Assembly: GCF_014696225.1 (NCBI RefSeq) | Contig: NZ_JACJPV010000022.1 | Coordinates: 1-64,000, forward strand | DNA: 64,000 bases | Direction: 5' to 3' | Origin: Anabaena sp. FACHB-1237 | Lineage (GTDB): Bacteria; Cyanobacteriota; Cyanobacteriia; Cyanobacteriales; Nostocaceae | Shown: positions 60,798 to 64,000 of the stretch, in pieces | Position numbering within the stretch: the stretch's first letter is position 1 | Layout of the letters: each line of letters opens with the position of its first letter | Translations under genes and position numbers: made by a program | Notes under the pieces: generated by a model | The model's database searches: none | The model's input: the letters and a program-made list of their open reading frames with translations, nothing else | Told to the model about the DNA's origin: nothing

Positions 60798-60917
60798 TCA
60801 TTTTTGGGCAAATAAAGTACCATGAGAAGTAGCAAATTCTGGATCAGGTTGCTCTAAAATACCATATCCCAATAGTTGATAAATGTGTTCAACAACATTG
60901 ATATAAGATTCAATCAT
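60798..60917 (-). CDS. Possible 39-residue protein
   Basis: An ATG at 60917 opens a short frame (MIESYINVVEHIYQLLGYG, then ILEQPDPEFATSHGTLFAQK) with protein-like composition and no repeats in it. There is no clear ribosome site. It may be a genuine small protein or the end of a decayed gene. Confidence 0.35.
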   Translation of the reverse strand: MIESYINVVEHIYQLLGYGILEQPDPEFATSHGTLFAQK

Positions 60918-61005
60918 AAATTGGTTTTAATTATATAGTAAACTACTAGATAGCAGAAATTACTGAACCGGACTGTTATTGAATTGATAGTCGAAAGTGT
61001 TTTAA

Positions 61006-61109
61006 TAAGCTAATGTGCAGCACTCACTGTATAATTAAAAAACCTGAAGTTACAGTAGCACAAGCATCTTGCTTGTATTAATTATTCAAGTTAAAGGCAC
61101 AACAGCTTA
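61006..61109. repeat. MITE family 1, full copy
   Basis: 104 bases, in reverse orientation relative to 59801. It ends 21 bases before the start of the Ycf55-like gene. Confidence 0.88.
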
Positions 61110-61130
61110 TCACCAATTGATTATTATACT

Positions 61131-62825
61131 ATGAGCGATCGCCAATTACACTTTTTATTAATAGATTCTGATTCTATCTTTCGTTTAGGATTAAAAGTGA
61201 CTCTGGAAAGCATCCCTGACTTCCAAGTTATCGCTGATGTTCCCACAATTACCACTGCTGGACAAATTTTAGCAGAAATCACCTCCACTTCCCAACCCAT
61301 CAATTTAATTATCTGGGAATTGGGTAACACTGCTAAATCTATCCAATTAGATTTACAATTGTGTCAGCAATTAAAGGTTTTATATCCTCACATTCCCATT
61401 TTATTATTAACTACTATTTCTCAACCTGAATTATTAACACAGGCTCAAACCATCGGTATTAATGGTTATTGCCCTAAAGGTATCTCCATTTCTGAGCTAA
61501 TTCCTATTATTCAAGAAGTTGCTAATGGTGGTTATTATTGGTTTTATCCTGTAGAGAATACTATTTCTTCCTCTTTTTATTTACCTTTTGCTAAGTTTAG
61601 ATATCATTTAGGAAAATCAGGAATTAACAAGATTAATAAAACTTTGGAAACTGTCAATAATGAATTAAATATACCAGGAATTGCACCATTAGATAAGGCA
61701 ATTTTAGCAGGACAAAAACGGGAACTTTTAGCAGCACGTTGGTTAATTAATCATTTACTCATTACACATCCAAAAAAACAAGAAAGATCATTAAATCAAC
61801 CATTAGCTCAAAACATTTCTGCTGCACAATCACATATTACCAATTTAGTTAATATTCCCCCTATCAATAATTCTATAATTGATGCTCAATCACGACAAAC
61901 TCAATTATTTCATTTATGTCTGACTCAACTTCAGTTTCCTTTACATAACCTGACTACTATCCCCTTAGAAATTGATTGTTTACAAGAAGATAAAAAACGT
62001 CAATTATTACAAATAATCTTGCATAAATTATTTCAAAAGTTAACCGAAGTTCGCAATTTTAATTTTGATTATCAACAATTAACACAGTTAAGAGAACAAC
62101 TGTTACTAGATTTATTAACTACAGCAATTTGTGATTTTTTCACAGAATATAAAATCATCATTTATACCATAAAGTTAGAAAACTTTTTACTAGAAAAATC
62201 CATAAATGTAGCTCAAGAAATACTCTATAAAATTCCCTTAGTTACTGAATTAATCGCTTATATTGTCTTAGGTAAAGATTTGTATATTGATAATAGATAT
62301 TATTTAGCTAATAGTCAAGAATCTCAATTAAAAGCTATGATCATTTTAGAAAACCTCATTATTCAAGTTGCTAATGGGGTAATTCAACCATTATTAAATT
62401 ATTTTGCAGATGTAGAAATAATTAAACAAAATTTCTATATTTCTGCCATGGTTTCCACAAGAGAAATTGAAAAGTTTAGAAATAATTTATCTTGGAAATA
62501 TAGCAAAAATCAATATATTAATGAACCACAAGCAATTTTTGAAAGTCGCTATGAGTTATTTAATTTTACATCTCGTGGTATTACTAAAATATCAGTTTAT
62601 GCACCTCGTAACCAGGAATTAGCACAAATTTCTGGTATTCCTTTAATGGTAACATTATTATTAGAATTTGCAGATGCTATTAACCCTAGATTACAATCTT
62701 TATTAAGTTTTTTAGGTTCAGGAATTGTTTTTATCTTAACTCAAGTAGTTGGTAAAGGTTTAGGTTTAATTGGCCGAGGTATTATTCAGGGTTTAGGAAA
62801 TGTTTCTTTGTTGGATAAAAAATAA
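61131..62825 (+). CDS. DUF3685/Ycf55-like protein with receiver-like N-terminus
   Basis: 564 residues. Residues 5-130 have a response-regulator fold pattern (FLLIDSDSIFRLGLKVTLE and ILLLTTISQ). The expected phospho-acceptor position reads LIIWELGN, so the aspartate is missing. From about 190 to the end lies the DUF3685 region related to Ycf55 of red algal plastids (for example VSTREIEKFRNNLSWKY and YELFNFTSRGI). The final part has hydrophobic stretches that could associate with membranes. The function of the family is unknown. A HIP1 site spans the start codon. Confidence 0.78.
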   Translation: MSDRQLHFLLIDSDSIFRLGLKVTLESIPDFQVIADVPTITTAGQILAEITSTSQPINLIIWELGNTAKSIQLDLQLCQQLKVLYPHIPILLLTTISQPELLTQAQTIGINGYCPKGISISELIPIIQEVANGGYYWFYPVENTISSSFYLPFAKFRYHLGKSGINKINKTLETVNNELNIPGIAPLDKAILAGQKRELLAARWLINHLLITHPKKQERSLNQPLAQNISAAQSHITNLVNIPPINNSIIDAQSRQTQLFHLCLTQLQFPLHNLTTIPLEIDCLQEDKKRQLLQIILHKLFQKLTEVRNFNFDYQQLTQLREQLLLDLLTTAICDFFTEYKIIIYTIKLENFLLEKSINVAQEILYKIPLVTELIAYIVLGKDLYIDNRYYLANSQESQLKAMIILENLIIQVANGVIQPLLNYFADVEIIKQNFYISAMVSTREIEKFRNNLSWKYSKNQYINEPQAIFESRYELFNFTSRGITKISVYAPRNQELAQISGIPLMVTLLLEFADAINPRLQSLLSFLGSGIVFILTQVVGKGLGLIGRGIIQGLGNVSLLDKK

Positions 62826-62855
62826 TTGTCATATCCCAAAATTCTTTAATGTCAA

Positions 62856-64000
62856 TTAAAAATTTATATCTCGACGAAAATTAAAGAAACTTGCTAATAA
62901 TTCCTGTAAAATATGATTTTTTCTCATCCTTTCATTTTGCCATTCTCTAGCAGTTTTTACCAAAATCTCTGAAAAACTAGGATAGATAGGAGCTATGTTT
63001 GCTAATTCTGCAACTTTCAGATTTTTTGCTATTAATAATGCCATAATATTTATTATTTCTGTTGCCGCTGAACCAAAAATACAACATCCTAAAATTTGCC
63101 CATTTTCTAAGACTACTAATTTACAAACTCCTGTATTTTCCCCTGTTATTTGTGCTGCTGTATTAGTTTTAAAATACTGTTTTAATTCTAATATTTGATT
63201 TGCGGGATATTTACCTTTAGCTTGATTTGCTGTTAACCCAATATGTGCTATATTTGGTTGACAATATATACCCCAAATAACTGTTTGATAATTAACTTCA
63301 TGAATGGGTAAGAATAAGGCGTTTTTAACTGCAATATTCGCTTCATAATTCCCCAGACTAGGAATATTATAACCACCAATTACATCCCCACAAGCATATA
63401 CTCTATGATTGCTACTTTGCAGTTTTTTATTAACCATTAAACGCTGTTGGTTGTATTTTACCCCTATACTTTTTAAATTCAAAGATTGTATATTCGGTTC
63501 TTGGTTAATTGCTATAATTATCTCATCAGTTTCAATGGCTTTATTTCCTGCTTGTAACCACTTTTTACCATCAATTTCTCTGATTTGAGTGACTATTGTA
63601 TCTGTTAAGATTTGTATACCATTAATTTCTAATTGCGCGATTAATAATTGAGCGATTTCTGTATCAATATAATTGAGAATATTTCGATTATTTAATATTA
63701 ATGTAATTTGACTACCTAAGTTGGCTAAAATTTGGGCAATTTCTATACTTTGGGGAGTACCTCCAATGATGGCAAAATGCTTATTTAATGCATTTTTATC
63801 TATGTGTTTTTCTATATATTGCCAAATATTATTTATAGTTAAATAGGCGATATTTTCTAAGCCTTTAATCTGAGGAATAGTAGGAATTGAACCATTAGCT
63901 AGTAAGTAATTTCTGGCTTTTAATTTTCTTTGATTCACTGTAAATTCTAATGGATATTTATCTGTAAATTGACCATGATCTGTAATGATATCAACTCCTT
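62856..64000 (-). CDS. FAD/NAD(P)-dependent oxidoreductase (mercuric reductase-like), N-terminus outside window
   Basis: At least 381 residues. The frame continues from the nominal GTG at 63938 to the window edge as GVDIITDHGQFT...YPLEFTV, so the true start lies beyond 64000. The NAD(P)-binding motif GGTPQSIEIAQILANLGS is near the middle (variant G-x-G). VYACGDVIGGYN is the second FAD motif, and a dimerisation domain follows (IAHIGLTANQAK and CCIFGSAATEII). The redox-active CxxxxC and first FAD motif would lie outside the window and cannot be checked. Similar to the slr1849-type reductases of cyanobacteria, by memory. Confidence 0.85.
   Translation of the reverse strand, partial: GVDIITDHGQFTDKYPLEFTVNQRKLKARNYLLANGSIPTIPQIKGLENIAYLTINNIWQYIEKHIDKNALNKHFAIIGGTPQSIEIAQILANLGSQITLILNNRNILNYIDTEIAQLLIAQLEINGIQILTDTIVTQIREIDGKKWLQAGNKAIETDEIIIAINQEPNIQSLNLKSIGVKYNQQRLMVNKKLQSSNHRVYACGDVIGGYNIPSLGNYEANIAVKNALFLPIHEVNYQTVIWGIYCQPNIAHIGLTANQAKGKYPANQILELKQYFKTNTAAQITGENTGVCKLVVLENGQILGCCIFGSAATEIINIMALLIAKNLKVAELANIAPIYPSFSEILVKTAREWQNERMRKNHILQELLASFFNFRRDINF

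Overview
The window is chromosomal DNA of a low-GC filamentous cyanobacterium, most likely a Nostocales (Anabaena/Dolichospermum-like) genome. The support is psbH, a CRR6-type NDH-1 maturation factor, a Ycf55-like protein, DUF1822 and CHAT proteins, a cyanoexosortase, a GH100 invertase, frequent GCGATCGC (HIP1) sites, and the dense families of short palindromes and MITE-like elements typical of these genomes.

Layout. (1) 0.1-3.7 kb: a broken HTH gene fragment, then a membrane-protein operon (Yip1-like protein, short LemA-like protein, DUF3137 protein, coiled-coil membrane protein). (2) 3.8-12.1 kb: one small membrane protein and a run of exported proteins. Three are obvious paralogues alternating with two other secreted proteins, followed by an 865-residue exported protein with a Vps62-like end and a periplasmic PPC/M48 protease. 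(3) 12.4-16.3 kb: a sigma factor / DUF1822 / CHAT-protease cassette. An identical bipartite element, TGCAAC-N17-CGTATA, lies upstream of all three blocks. I propose they form one regulon run by the sigma factor. (4) 16.4-24.1 kb: CPBP protease, amidohydrolase, isochorismatase-type hydrolase, cupin, SDR, Nudix, ureidoglycolate lyase-like protein, invertase. (5) 25.0-35.9 kb: psbH between two inverted MITEs, an IS200 transposase remnant, glmS, DUF2288, plsC-like, an exosortase fused to its partner domain, a DUF1611/enolase-superfamily pair (DgcN/DgcA-like), and an FtsH paralogue whose zinc site is destroyed.

(6) 36.2-51.8 kb: a DISARM/Druantia-like defence locus with a SNF2 helicase, an N6-adenine methylase, and a giant DEAD helicase-DUF1998-nuclease fusion. 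A REP-associated tyrosine transposase (RAYT) sits inside it between two large arrays of its presumed palindromes. The same palindromes have entered the methylase gene in frame and rewritten the end of a Uma2 gene. (7) 51.8-64.0 kb: response regulator, tRNA-Arg, M48 peptidase, YtxH and DUF948 proteins, MBL-fold protein, GerMN lipoprotein, CRR6, Ycf55-like protein and a flavin oxidoreductase cut by the window end. At least seven copies of a 104-bp MITE are scattered through this part.

The two most interesting units are the putative sigma/CHAT regulon and the RAYT-palindrome system caught expanding through the defence locus, including inside coding sequence. All functional statements come from reading motifs by eye; no database search was possible.
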